From: Flavobacteriales bacterium UBA7325
GTDB lineage: Bacteria > Bacteroidota > Bacteroidia > Flavobacteriales_D > Crocinitomicaceae
NCBI GenBank assembly: GCA_002471375.1
Contig: DKPV01000085.1
Span: forward strand, 1-64,000
Direction: 5' to 3'
DNA: 64,000 nt
In this document: piece after piece, positions 35,152 through 43,826 of the stretch
Layout of the letters: each line of letters starts with the position of its first letter
How positions within the stretch are numbered: the stretch's first letter is position 1
Notes under the pieces: model-generated
What the model was told of the DNA's origin: nothing
Database searches by the model: none
Seen by the model: only the letters and a program-made list of their open reading frames with translations
Translations under genes and position numbers: made by a program

Positions 35152-37305
35152 ATGAAGAAAACTATACTCTCCGCGTTTGGCGTATTGGCATTTGCCGTGT
35201 CCGCATTCTCTCAAACGACTGGAAATTGGTGTGGAAGTGACCACATTATCCAGAAACAAATCGAAGCAGACCCGAATTTTAGATCTGTAATTCATAACAG
35301 TATGATGAATGCTGCTGAATCTCGAACTGATAACGCCGGTAACAGAGCGACGTTAGTCGTTCCAGTTGTTTTTCATATCATTCACGATAATGGTGTTGGG
35401 AATGTTTCGCAAGCTCAAATTCAAGATGCTCTTGATGAGTTGAACATCGATTATAATAGATGGAATCCTGATACCACCAACACTCGTAATACTGCCGAGG
35501 CTCCATTCTCTCCAATTGCTGGTGGAATGGATATTGAATTCAAACTGGCGAAGATTGATGAGAGCGGTGATTGTACTAACGGGATTCTCCGTGTTAACGC
35601 TCCTTCACTTACATACGATGCAGGCGAAGATTGTAAAGACTCAAATTCAGGAGGTTCGGATCAATGGGATCGAAGTAAATACTTTAATATTTGGGTAGTG
35701 AATTCTATTGCGAATTCTTCTGGGGGTGCCGGGATTACGCTCGGTTATGCATACCTTCCTTATGGAGGAGCTGGTGGTGATGGATATGGAGTACTTATCC
35801 GCCATGATTGGCTAGGAACAATTGAAACTGCTGCTGGTGGTGATGGTGCTACCTTAACTCACGAGGTTGGACACTCTTTGGGATTAAGTCATATTTTTAA
35901 CGCTGGATGGGGTGCAAGTGATGGATGCCATACAGGTAACTGTAATTCAAATGGTGATTATTGCTGTGATACGCCTACTCAACTTGATGCGAATTTCAGC
36001 TGTAATTCGACGTGGAACTCCTGTACTTCGGTGCCAGCAGGTGATTCATATGGCTTTGACACTTATGATCAGATTGAAAATTATATGAGTTACAACTCTT
36101 GTCAAAATATGTTTTCTAATGATCAGGTAGGAATCATGGAGTTCAACTTCTCAGATATCAACTTTCTCGCAAATCTTGTGAGTGGCTCGAATGCAGTTGC
36201 TACTGGGGTGAACCTCCCAGATGTACTATGTAAGGCGGAGTTTTCAGGCGACCAATTGACAATTTGTGCTGGTGAAACTGTAACTTTTAGTGATCTTTCT
36301 TACAATATGGTAAACGGATGGACTTGGTCTTTCACAGGAGGTACGCCGAGTATTTCTTCTGATCAGAATCCAACGATTCAATACAACACTCAGGGGTTGT
36401 ATGAGGTAACATTGACCGCTACTGATGGATCCAACACAGACGTGGAGACTAAAACTGCTTACATTAGAGTACTTCCAGCTCCATCACCGCTTCCTTTTAT
36501 TGAAAGCTTCGAATCATATTCTACATTGAATGGAATTGATGAGTGGGAGGTATATAATCCGACTGGAGATGGATACGAACTTCACGTTGGGACGGGCTAC
36601 ACTGGCAACCAATGTGCGAAGTTGGGGAACTTTGGCGAGAGCGCTGGTAATTCAGATGAGTTGATCTCCTCTCCAATTGCTTTAGGTGGGATTTCTACCG
36701 AAGTTACTTTAAGCTTTAGATACTCTTACAAAAAGCGTTATAGTTCGAACGATGAATGGTTAAAAGTATTTATCACTGGTGATTGTGGAGGTGACTGGGT
36801 ACAACGTAAAACAATTCATGGTAGTATTCTTTCTCCAGATGCTCAAAACTCAACATGGACACCATCTGAGCAATGGGATTGGACAACAGTTCACATGTCT
36901 AACGTTACAAGTGCATATTGGACGGATAAATTCCGGGTGAAGTTTGAATTCGAATCTGATGGTGGAAATAACTTCTATTTGGATGATATCAACATTTATT
37001 CTGGACCACCATCTGATCAGATTGTCGTAGGATTGAATGAGGCAGATTTCAAGTTAGAAGCAGTTTCTGTTTATCCGAACCCGACTGACAACGAATTAAA
37101 CGTACGATTCACAATCCCGAATTCAGCAACAACCGACATTTATGTTCAGGACGTTTCTGGGAAGATAGTTGAACAATCATCCGTGGCTGGAGCTGCTGGT
37201 TCAAACTGGGTCATGATGAATACTTCTGAGTTGGCAACTGGTATGTACTTCTTAAAAGTGCAAGTAGGTGATGCTCAAAAGACGGTTCAGTTTATAGTTA
37301 AATAA
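35152..37305 (+). CDS. Secreted M43 zinc metalloprotease with PKD and T9SS sorting domains
   Basis: The 717-residue precursor has a signal peptide (MKKTILSAFGVLAFAVSAFS), an M43/pappalysin-like metalloprotease domain (about residues 60-340) with zinc motif HEVGHSLGLSH (His237, Glu238, His241, His247) and a Met-turn region around NYMSYNSC. A PKD domain (about 360-445), a jelly-roll-like region with SFESY (about 450-625), and a C-terminal sorting domain with VYPNPTDNELNV (about 635-717) complete it. It would be exported by the type IX system to digest proteins outside the cell. Upstream, TTTG-N20-TATCTTGA (35089-35120) may be a weak promoter. A terminator follows at 37363. Confidence 0.93.
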   Translation: MKKTILSAFGVLAFAVSAFSQTTGNWCGSDHIIQKQIEADPNFRSVIHNSMMNAAESRTDNAGNRATLVVPVVFHIIHDNGVGNVSQAQIQDALDELNIDYNRWNPDTTNTRNTAEAPFSPIAGGMDIEFKLAKIDESGDCTNGILRVNAPSLTYDAGEDCKDSNSGGSDQWDRSKYFNIWVVNSIANSSGGAGITLGYAYLPYGGAGGDGYGVLIRHDWLGTIETAAGGDGATLTHEVGHSLGLSHIFNAGWGASDGCHTGNCNSNGDYCCDTPTQLDANFSCNSTWNSCTSVPAGDSYGFDTYDQIENYMSYNSCQNMFSNDQVGIMEFNFSDINFLANLVSGSNAVATGVNLPDVLCKAEFSGDQLTICAGETVTFSDLSYNMVNGWTWSFTGGTPSISSDQNPTIQYNTQGLYEVTLTATDGSNTDVETKTAYIRVLPAPSPLPFIESFESYSTLNGIDEWEVYNPTGDGYELHVGTGYTGNQCAKLGNFGESAGNSDELISSPIALGGISTEVTLSFRYSYKKRYSSNDEWLKVFITGDCGGDWVQRKTIHGSILSPDAQNSTWTPSEQWDWTTVHMSNVTSAYWTDKFRVKFEFESDGGNNFYLDDINIYSGPPSDQIVVGLNEADFKLEAVSVYPNPTDNELNVRFTIPNSATTDIYVQDVSGKIVEQSSVAGAAGSNWVMMNTSELATGMYFLKVQVGDAQKTVQFIVK

Positions 37306-37362
37306 TCCGATGCGCTAGCATCAAGATAATGAGCGGAAGCTCTACCTAAAAAACATATTTGG

Positions 37363-37395
37363 AAGATCTTCTCAGAAATGGGGAGGTCTTTTTTT
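37363..37395 (+). terminator. Rho-independent terminator after the M43 protease gene
   Basis: AAGATCTT (37363-37370) pairs with GAGGTCTT (37383-37390) with two G-T pairs, followed by a run of seven T ending at 37395. It overlaps the stop codon of the converging hemD gene by two bases. Confidence 0.7.
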
Positions 37396-38047
37396 ATGCA
37401 ATTAGTCGCAGTAATTCCTCGATAGAAGAATTCTTGAGTGTTTGGTCTACAGCTATATTTCGATCCTTTAGGGCTTTTTCTGTACTCTTACCCCAAGCGA
37501 TTACATGACATGAAGTTGGAAGCGCATTCTCAAGTAAGAATCCTTCAAGGTTACTTGGACTCGTGAACACGTAAGAATCACATTCGGGTATTTCTTTCTC
37601 AACTAATATTGTTCGGTAGACGATCACTTCTTCTTTTTGATCAACAGGAAAGACACGAGATATTGATTTCAGTGACCTGCTAGAGAGTGGGAAAAGCACA
37701 TTGCGATTTCCGCACCAACTCTTAAATTTTGAAGCTACCTCTGAAGGGTTTCCGCTATTTGTACCTGTGAAGTTTGGAGTATATCCAAGCTCTTTTAGTA
37801 GCTCGGAAGTTTTCCCGCCAATACAGGCAATTGCTTTAGCGTTTCCAATATCGTTGGTTGCAGAATAGAAAATGACCGACCGTTTGCTTCCGAAGAAAAT
37901 GACGTCTACTTCATTCTCAATTTCAAATTTCTCGGCCTCAAAGGAAATTAGTGATTCAGAGACGAGTTCAATTTTTGCCTTAGCTAATTCGGCGCGTATA
38001 GCTGTTACCTCATGATCTGCTTTTGATATGAAGATCCGTTTAGTCAA
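37394..38047 (-). CDS. hemD: Uroporphyrinogen-III synthase
   Basis: The 217-residue product is HemD, which closes and flips ring D of hydroxymethylbilane to give uroporphyrinogen III. The family diverges strongly in sequence. Visible supports are the N-terminal KRIFISK, VIFFGSKRSVIFY (residues about 50-62), ACIGGKTSELLKELGY, and YVFTSPSNLEGF near residue 158, with CHVIAWGKSTEKAL near the end. Its start overlaps hemC by eight bases, which strongly supports the call. Its stop lies within the terminator of the converging protease gene. Confidence 0.9.
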   Translation of the reverse strand: MTKRIFISKADHEVTAIRAELAKAKIELVSESLISFEAEKFEIENEVDVIFFGSKRSVIFYSATNDIGNAKAIACIGGKTSELLKELGYTPNFTGTNSGNPSEVASKFKSWCGNRNVLFPLSSRSLKSISRVFPVDQKEEVIVYRTILVEKEIPECDSYVFTSPSNLEGFLLENALPTSCHVIAWGKSTEKALKDRNIAVDQTLKNSSIEELLRLIA

Positions 38048-38936
38048 CTCTTACGGATTGTAAATCCTCAATCACTTTTTCAGCCATGCCTTCAAATGAT
38101 TCTACCTTGTACTTAAGAAATGTACTTTGCTCGCCAGTTTTAGGGGCAAATGAGACAAACAACTCATTCTCTGGTGTGCAATATGCTCCTAATGGCAATT
38201 GACATCCACCTTCCAATAAGTTTAATATCTTTCTTTCTAGGCCAATTTTTTGAGCTACCTCAGGATAATTCATTTTGTCTAAAATGTTCTCCATTCTTTG
38301 ATCTTCTGATCGAATTTGCAATCCAAGAACACCTTGTGCAGGAGCAGGAACAAATTCGGTTGGATCGAGGACAATCGTCACAAATTCAGACAAATCAAGT
38401 TCTAGACGATCCACTCCTGCTTTAGCAAGAACGATAGCATCGTAATTTCCTTGGCGCAATTTATCAATTCTAGTAGGTACGTTTCCTCTGAGATCGTTTA
38501 TCGCTAAATCCGCTCTGTAATGCGTCAGAAGAGTTTTTCTTCGTGCGGAAGAAGTTCCAACAATGGCATTTTTCTTGAGCGTCCATTTTTCTGATCCCTG
38601 AATTGCTTCAGGTCGAATCAGGAGAATGTCAGCAGGATTTGCACGCTTTGAAACACATGCAATTTTAAGACCTTCAGGAGGATTTGTTTCCAGGTCTTTG
38701 TGCGAGTGAACGGCTAAATCAATTTCGCTTGAAATTAATGAATCTTCAATTTCTTTTGTAAAGAAACCCTTCCCTTCCAGCTTGTCGAAGCTAAGGTGTT
38801 GGATCTTATCACCCTGAGTCTTGATTATTTTAATTTCTACAGTGCAGTCGAGCTTTTCTAATTCGCTTTTAACGAAATAAGCTTGCCAAAGAGCAAGGTC
38901 GCTACCGCGAGAACCTATAGTTACGTGTTGTTTCAA
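38040..38936 (-). CDS. hemC: Hydroxymethylbilane synthase (porphobilinogen deaminase)
   Basis: The 298-residue enzyme joins four porphobilinogens into hydroxymethylbilane. It has the family start (TIGSRGSDLALWQA), the catalytic-Asp region AVHSHKDLE, the arginine-rich IVGTSSARRKT, NDLRGNVPTRIDKL, PAPAQGVLGLQIR and the dipyrromethane-cofactor Cys in EGGCQLPLGAYC. All key residues are present. It overlaps hemA by four bases at its start and hemD by eight at its end, forming hemA-hemC-hemD. Confidence 0.97.
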   Translation of the reverse strand: MKQHVTIGSRGSDLALWQAYFVKSELEKLDCTVEIKIIKTQGDKIQHLSFDKLEGKGFFTKEIEDSLISSEIDLAVHSHKDLETNPPEGLKIACVSKRANPADILLIRPEAIQGSEKWTLKKNAIVGTSSARRKTLLTHYRADLAINDLRGNVPTRIDKLRQGNYDAIVLAKAGVDRLELDLSEFVTIVLDPTEFVPAPAQGVLGLQIRSEDQRMENILDKMNYPEVAQKIGLERKILNLLEGGCQLPLGAYCTPENELFVSFAPKTGEQSTFLKYKVESFEGMAEKVIEDLQSVRVD

Positions 38937-40219
38937 AGTCGCTGTTTTAGCAGTATTTCTTTCGCCATCAACATAGGCATGCTGATGTATTTTTTCTCCA
39001 TGTAATGAAGAATGTTTTCAAGTACTTCACGCGCTTCATCATCTAAATTTGATAAGTCCTGCTTGAATACTTCATTCAATGCAGCGTGCTTGATCTCTTT
39101 AACTTTTGAAGGGACTTCTCTCATCGCAAGCTCTACAGAGCGTTCCTTGTAAAGAGCCTTAAAGTCGAATATAGCTTCAGAAATGATCTCATGTACATGA
39201 GTAACTTCTGCTGAACGCGCTTTCAAGTTCTCATTTGATATTTTCTGAAGTTCTTCAACGGAGATATGATGAACATTATGCGCCTCTTTGATTTGAGGAG
39301 ATAAATCTTGTGGAATAGCAATATCAATAACCACTTTACGGTCTGATTCGGCACGCTCTAATTGCCTATATATTTCAGGTGTTAGAATATGTCTTTCAGC
39401 GGCAGTACATGTAATGATGACATCAAACCCTTTCTCAAAATTAATTAGAGACTTCAATGGGTGTGCATTTCCGCCTAGATCGCTGGCTAACTGCTCGGCT
39501 TTTTCCAACGTGCGGTTAAACACATCAAAGTTGGTGAAGCCATGCTTCTTCAAGAAACGACCCATATTTGTGTTCGTTACTCCGGCACCAATAATCAGTA
39601 TACGAGAATCCAAAGGGATATTCATATCGCGTAATTGATGGTAAGCCAAAGAAACTACAGAAACAGGTCTTCTGGCAATGTTAGTCTCAGTATATACTTT
39701 TTTCGCTGTTTCAATTGTGTGACGCATCATTAAGCGCAATACATCTCCTGAAAGCTCATTGGCTTTGGCGGAATCGTAGGCGTTTCTAACTTGTGTTATG
39801 ATTTCCCGCTCACCTACAACCATTGATTTTACCGAGGAGGCTACCGAAAGTTGGTGATGAACTGCATCAATACCGTTAAAAACATCAGCGCTCTCAACGA
39901 ATTGATCTTTCATTTTCTTATCCAAAGAAGGATAGAGAGAATCAATGAACATAGAGATGAATTCCGCATCAACGGTTTTTTCCGTTACTAAAGCAAATTC
40001 TATTCGGTTACAAGTAGTAAGATACATGATCTCCGTGATGCCTATATAATCTTTCAGTTCAGTAAGTCGTGACTTCTGATTTTCCGGATCAATATGAAGG
40101 CATCCAATATCATTCACAGAGAAATTTCTGTGGGTAAAAGCGATGATATATAAGCTCTTGAGCCCTTTGTTATTTGTCACTAATACAAAGATGATTAGAA
40201 CATCCTTATTTTGTGTCAT
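38933..40219 (-). CDS. hemA: Glutamyl-tRNA reductase
   Basis: This enzyme reduces glutamyl-tRNA to glutamate-1-semialdehyde, the first committed step of the C5 heme pathway. The protein has the catalytic Cys in YLTTCNRIEF, the substrate-binding region VVGEREIITQVRNAY, the NADPH-binding ILIIGAGVTNTNMG, NRTLEKAEQLA, and a C-terminal dimerisation helix. From ATG 40219 it is 428 residues with an unusual N-terminus (MTQNKDVLIIF). A GTG 13 codons later (40180) gives an N-terminus nearer to normal, and CATCTTTG just before it resembles a -7 promoter box, so the start is uncertain. It heads hemA-hemC-hemD. Confidence 0.95.
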   Translation of the reverse strand: MTQNKDVLIIFVLVTNNKGLKSLYIIAFTHRNFSVNDIGCLHIDPENQKSRLTELKDYIGITEIMYLTTCNRIEFALVTEKTVDAEFISMFIDSLYPSLDKKMKDQFVESADVFNGIDAVHHQLSVASSVKSMVVGEREIITQVRNAYDSAKANELSGDVLRLMMRHTIETAKKVYTETNIARRPVSVVSLAYHQLRDMNIPLDSRILIIGAGVTNTNMGRFLKKHGFTNFDVFNRTLEKAEQLASDLGGNAHPLKSLINFEKGFDVIITCTAAERHILTPEIYRQLERAESDRKVVIDIAIPQDLSPQIKEAHNVHHISVEELQKISNENLKARSAEVTHVHEIISEAIFDFKALYKERSVELAMREVPSKVKEIKHAALNEVFKQDLSNLDDEAREVLENILHYMEKKYISMPMLMAKEILLKQRL

Positions 40220-40439
40220 ATTTGTGTCATGGTTTCGGTATTTAGAACCCTTCTAAATGCAGTGTCAGTGCACAATAAACTGATGTTACAGGAAATGAGC
40301 TGATTACAACTGCATTTTTGCGTGCCTACCCATTCGCCCCTGGAATTTGTTAGGATCTTAATTACTTCGATTAGTTGAGTTGTTATTATTTTACGTTCGC
40401 CCATTAGGTTTCGATCAAAAATGTATCTTTAACGACAGC

Positions 40440-41210
40440 ATGAAATCCATTGAATTTGAATCAGCCCAGAATGTAAAGATCGAGTACGAGCTCGCTTCTG
40501 TTGGTCAAAGAACTATGGCCGCATTCTTAGATTTAGTTGCTTTCACAATATATTTTGTGATTTTTAATATGTTCTTGGGTGTGAGTGGAGGCTTTCAAGC
40601 GGACCTCGGTTCGATGCTGTTTATCCAACTTCTATTGGTCAAACTTCCATGGATATTTTACAACCCCCTCATTGAATATTTGACGCAGGGTCAAAGTCTC
40701 GGAAAGTACATAATGGGTATCCGAGTAGTAACAGTTTCGGGAGAAAGACCAGGACTTAGGGAAGTTTTCACTCGATGGATATTTAAAGGTGATTTCCTGT
40801 GGATCAGTGCGGATTTTTTCCTTTTATTTTGGTTCGGTTTGGGATTAATGGGAATTGTGTATGCTGGGACTTCAACTCGACGCCAGAGAATGGGAGATGT
40901 AATGGCTAATACCTTAGTTATTAAAACCAAATCTAGCGTTCGATATACACTCAAAGATGTATTATCGATAAAAAGTCAAGAGAATTATACACCGGTTTAT
41001 CCCGATGCCATTAGATTTACAGATGAGGATATGCTTCTCATAAAAAATACAATTCAACGCGTTCGTGCAAATCCAAATCCGGAAACTAAAAAGTTCGCCG
41101 TAGAATTGGCGAATGAATCGGCGCGATTAATCGGCCTTGAAGAAACACCGAAAAAAAGACTACAGTTTTTGCAAACACTGTTGCAAGACTATGTAGTTTT
41201 GACCCGATAA
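40440..41210 (+). CDS. RDD family membrane protein
   Basis: The start is the ATG giving MKSIEFESAQNV; upstream in-frame codons include the box TATCTTTA (40424-40431), a likely -7 element. The 256-residue protein has the RDD domain in residues about 15-165: GQRTMAAFLDLVAFTIYFV (with the RxxAxxxD signature), three to four helices, TQGQSLGKYIMGIRVV and RQRMGDVMANTLVI. A soluble C-terminal tail of about 90 residues follows. RDD proteins commonly sit beside SpoIIM and MoxR/DUF58 genes in Bacteroidota; here that cluster is about 28 kb away. It is followed by rsmI at nine bases. Function unknown. Confidence 0.85.
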   Translation: MKSIEFESAQNVKIEYELASVGQRTMAAFLDLVAFTIYFVIFNMFLGVSGGFQADLGSMLFIQLLLVKLPWIFYNPLIEYLTQGQSLGKYIMGIRVVTVSGERPGLREVFTRWIFKGDFLWISADFFLLFWFGLGLMGIVYAGTSTRRQRMGDVMANTLVIKTKSSVRYTLKDVLSIKSQENYTPVYPDAIRFTDEDMLLIKNTIQRVRANPNPETKKFAVELANESARLIGLEETPKKRLQFLQTLLQDYVVLTR

Positions 41211-41219
41211 CTCGGAAAA

Positions 41220-41891
41220 ATGGCAAAACTCATTCTCGTACCGACTCCAATTGGAAATCTTGAAGATATTACGCTTCGTGCAATTCGAATATTGGGTGAG
41301 GTAGACCTCATCTTTGCAGAGGATACAAGGACAACAAATCGATTACTTAAACACTTGGATATTCAACAGAGTGTTCATGCATTTCATGCGCACAATGAGC
41401 ATCGTGCTTTGGCGGGTGCAATAGATAAAATAAGAGCTTCAAGTACAGTTGCATTGGTTTCTGATGCAGGAACACCAGGTGTATCTGATCCTGGATTTTT
41501 ACTTATCCGTGAGTGCCTAAAAGAGGGAATTGAAGTGGAATGTTTGCCAGGACCGGCTGCATTGATTCCAGCGCTTGTTGCCAGTGGATTTCCATGTGAT
41601 AAATTTGTCTTTGAAGGCTTCTTGCCACACAAAAAAGGTCGTCAAACAAGGTTGAAGATTATTGCTGAAGAAGAGAGAACGGTTGTTTTGTATGAATCAC
41701 CCCATCGACTTGTAAAGTGTCTTGGGCAAATAGTTGAATTTATGGGCGCAGAACGTAAGGTTTGTGTTGCTCGAGAATTGACCAAGATTCATGAAGAATT
41801 TCGCAGAGGAACGGCAGAAGAAGTGAAATCCCACTATGAGGAAAAGCCACCAAAAGGTGAAATAGTGATTGTTATTGAAGGTAAAAAGTGA
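41220..41891 (+). CDS. rsmI: 16S rRNA (cytidine1402-2'-O)-methyltransferase
   Basis: The 223-residue enzyme 2'-O-methylates C1402 of 16S rRNA using S-adenosylmethionine. It begins with the diagnostic LILVPTPIGNLEDITLRAI, has DLIFAEDTRTTNRLLKHL, LVSDAGTPGVSDPG, the FEGFLPHKKGRQTRL basic stretch and LYESPHRL. It is slightly shorter than E. coli RsmI, ending after PPKGEIVIVIEG, so it lacks the C-terminal extension; this shorter form is common in Bacteroidota. It overlaps the GTG that could begin the next gene. Confidence 0.95.
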   Translation: MAKLILVPTPIGNLEDITLRAIRILGEVDLIFAEDTRTTNRLLKHLDIQQSVHAFHAHNEHRALAGAIDKIRASSTVALVSDAGTPGVSDPGFLLIRECLKEGIEVECLPGPAALIPALVASGFPCDKFVFEGFLPHKKGRQTRLKIIAEEERTVVLYESPHRLVKCLGQIVEFMGAERKVCVARELTKIHEEFRRGTAEEVKSHYEEKPPKGEIVIVIEGKK

Positions 41892-41893
41892 AC

Positions 41894-42922
41894 ATGAAGT
41901 CAGAGGGTTTTTTCTTGGTTAAAAATGGAGATGCGAATCAAGCATTCGAATTACGGAGTTTCGAATTAAGTGACCCAAAAGGTGACGAGGTATTAGTTGA
42001 GGTAGAATCTTTTGGGCTTAACTATGCAGATGTTATGGCGCGCCGAGGACTTTATCAAGATGCACCCCCAATGCCATGCATATTGGGATATGAAGTGATT
42101 GGAAAAATTACTGCTTGTGGTCCAGGTGCGAAGCAAGATTTACTTGGAAAGAGGGTTGCAGCATTTTGTCGATTTGGCGGATATGCAAAACATGTGGTTG
42201 TTAATGACTACGCGGCTGTTCCGGTTGGAGACCAGAATGCGGTTGAGTTATTAGGGCTTTGTACGCAAGGAGTAACGGCATATTACATGGCTGAATACCT
42301 AACGCCGATTCATTCAATAGATAAGGTGCTAATTCATGCTGCCGCAGGTGGTGTTGGAACAATATTAATTCAATTAGCTAAGTTGAAAGGTTCACGTGTA
42401 ATCGCGAAAGTGGGACGTGCGGAAAAGGAAGAGTATGTCCTTGGATTAGGCGCTGATCATGTTGTAAACTATAATACATCGGATTATATAGCGGAGACTA
42501 AAAAGCACCTGAAAGGAGAAAAGATTGATATCAGTTTTAATCCGGTAGCCGGTTCAACCTATAAAAAGGATTGGTCTATTCTTGATTCTGGGGGTCGTAT
42601 GATTTTGTTCGGTGGATCAGAACTCTCCAATGGTAAATGGGGGATTTTTTCTAAACTGAATTTCGTGCGAAAAATGGGAATGATGATGCCTATCGGATTG
42701 ATGATGAGTTCAAGAAACGTTTTGGGTGTCAATATGCTTAAAATAGCGGACAATAGACCAAAAGTTTTGGAACACTGCTTGGCAAAAATGGTCGAATTAT
42801 ATGACCAAGGAAAGGTGACACCAAAAATTGGAGGTGAGTATACCTCTGATCAATTAGCAGAAGCTCACGCTGCTTTGGAGAAGGGTGGGACCACAGGAAA
42901 ACTAGGAGTTCGGTGGGTGTAA
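41894..42922 (+). CDS. MDR-family oxidoreductase, quinone reductase/VAT1-like
   Basis: From the ATG at 41894 (a GTG two codons earlier is possible) the product has 342 residues. It has the GroES-like catalytic domain (VEVESFGLNYADVMARRGLY, then CILGYEVIGKI), the Rossmann NADPH motif HAAAGGVGTILIQLAKLKG near residue 150, and SFNPVAGSTYKKDW. There are no zinc ligands, placing it with quinone oxidoreductases and the VAT1 branch rather than zinc alcohol dehydrogenases. The GKWGIFSKLNFVRKMG insertion is typical of the VAT1 group. It probably reduces quinones or enals. Its stop overlaps the start of the Rieske gene. Confidence 0.87.
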   Translation: MKSEGFFLVKNGDANQAFELRSFELSDPKGDEVLVEVESFGLNYADVMARRGLYQDAPPMPCILGYEVIGKITACGPGAKQDLLGKRVAAFCRFGGYAKHVVVNDYAAVPVGDQNAVELLGLCTQGVTAYYMAEYLTPIHSIDKVLIHAAAGGVGTILIQLAKLKGSRVIAKVGRAEKEEYVLGLGADHVVNYNTSDYIAETKKHLKGEKIDISFNPVAGSTYKKDWSILDSGGRMILFGGSELSNGKWGIFSKLNFVRKMGMMMPIGLMMSSRNVLGVNMLKIADNRPKVLEHCLAKMVELYDQGKVTPKIGGEYTSDQLAEAHAALEKGGTTGKLGVRWV

Positions 42923-43263
42923 TGCTAAGTAAGAAGCTCAAATGGTATTTGCTTTTTGAAGATAGATCTGAACTAGAGGATCTACTTGCCACGAAACAAT
43001 CAGTCGTTTACAAAAATATATTTGGAGAGGTGCTACTCGTTAAAAGTAATGGAGCGATCTATGCATTCAAAAACAAATGCCCTCATCAAAACAAATCTCT
43101 CGAAAACTGCAAGATCTCGGAGGGTCATGTAATTTGTCCTTGGCATCAATACCAGTTTGATTGCGACTCAGGTAGAGGACATGGCTTAAACATCGATAAA
43201 TTCCCTCTCAAGTTCGAGGGTGATTCAGTATATATAGGGAAAGAAGTTTGGTCCCTATTTTAA
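42922..43263 (+). CDS. Rieske [2Fe-2S] ferredoxin-type protein
   Basis: The start ATG overlaps the preceding stop (TAATG), giving 113 residues. Both Rieske motifs are present: CPHQNKSLENC (C-x-H) and CPWHQYQFDCDSGRG (C-x-x-H). The small soluble form resembles NirD-like or dioxygenase ferredoxins, which pass electrons to partner enzymes. Coupling to the upstream oxidoreductase suggests an electron transfer pair, though the partner oxidoreductase is not flavin-based. A different, stand-alone role is equally possible. There is no transmembrane anchor. Confidence 0.9.
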   Translation: MLSKKLKWYLLFEDRSELEDLLATKQSVVYKNIFGEVLLVKSNGAIYAFKNKCPHQNKSLENCKISEGHVICPWHQYQFDCDSGRGHGLNIDKFPLKFEGDSVYIGKEVWSLF

Positions 43264-43271
43264 TCTATTGA

Positions 43272-43826
43272 TCAAGGTGGGTGAGGCCCAGTGTATTTTA
43301 GACAAGGGTTAATACCGGTGAAACATCTGTGATTTATCTGAATTTGCATTGTCGTATCACTCACCAGCTCGACATTGAAATTAGCTGCATTTTTCCACTC
43401 CTCGTAACAGCTATTTTCTTGACTTGAGTAATGAATACCTTCGACTTTATGAATAGCTAAAAATTCGTCTAATGGAAGCATTTTATCTTCCGTGATCATG
43501 CTGTAGTTCCCTGGTTTAAGTTCAAGCTCGATAATGCCAGCATTATTCGCAGTTACTTTAGTGAAATCACTTTTATTTGTTGGTCGTGAATCTTCATAGA
43601 GGTAGTAAACCATTCCATTGCCGGGCCGTGTAATGTTGGCTTCCATTTCTGGAGTTGGAGCCATACCCCCACAATGTGGACGGTATTCACTTACTGAAAC
43701 TGTTAGTTTGTGGAGATTGTCATTTTCTCTCGCTGTTCCTTCGTTCTCCGTGCCTCCTCCAGTTACAGATCCACAACTTGAGACTATGAATAGCCCCATT
43801 CCAGTAAATAATAATCTAAAATCCAT
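43272..43826 (-). CDS. Hypothetical lipoprotein
   Basis: The 184-residue product starts at an ATG giving MDFRLLFTGMGLFIVSSCG, a lipoprotein signal with lipobox VSSC. After a Gly/Thr/Glu-rich linker, one domain contains VSEYRPHCGGMAPTPEME, MVYYLYEDSR, LELKPGNYSMITEDK and a Cys-containing C-terminus (RCFTGINPCLKY). Six or so cysteines beyond the lipidated one could form disulfides. The start overlaps the antiporter stop by 11 bases. I do not recognise the family; CGGMAPTPE-type starts occur in small lipoproteins of related flavobacteria, but no function is known to me. Confidence 0.75.
   Translation of the reverse strand: MDFRLLFTGMGLFIVSSCGSVTGGGTENEGTARENDNLHKLTVSVSEYRPHCGGMAPTPEMEANITRPGNGMVYYLYEDSRPTNKSDFTKVTANNAGIIELELKPGNYSMITEDKMLPLDEFLAIHKVEGIHYSSQENSCYEEWKNAANFNVELVSDTTMQIQINHRCFTGINPCLKYTGPHPP

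Noticed and set aside
37394..37396. Possible conflict of hemD stop with the protease terminator
   Set aside because: Sharing a few bases at a convergent end is normal; both elements are well supported.
40216..40404. 62-codon minus-strand frame upstream of hemA
   Set aside because: No recognisable domain, Cys-rich odd composition, and it fills the divergent promoter region between hemA and the RDD gene; only its last four codons raise interest as a leader peptide.
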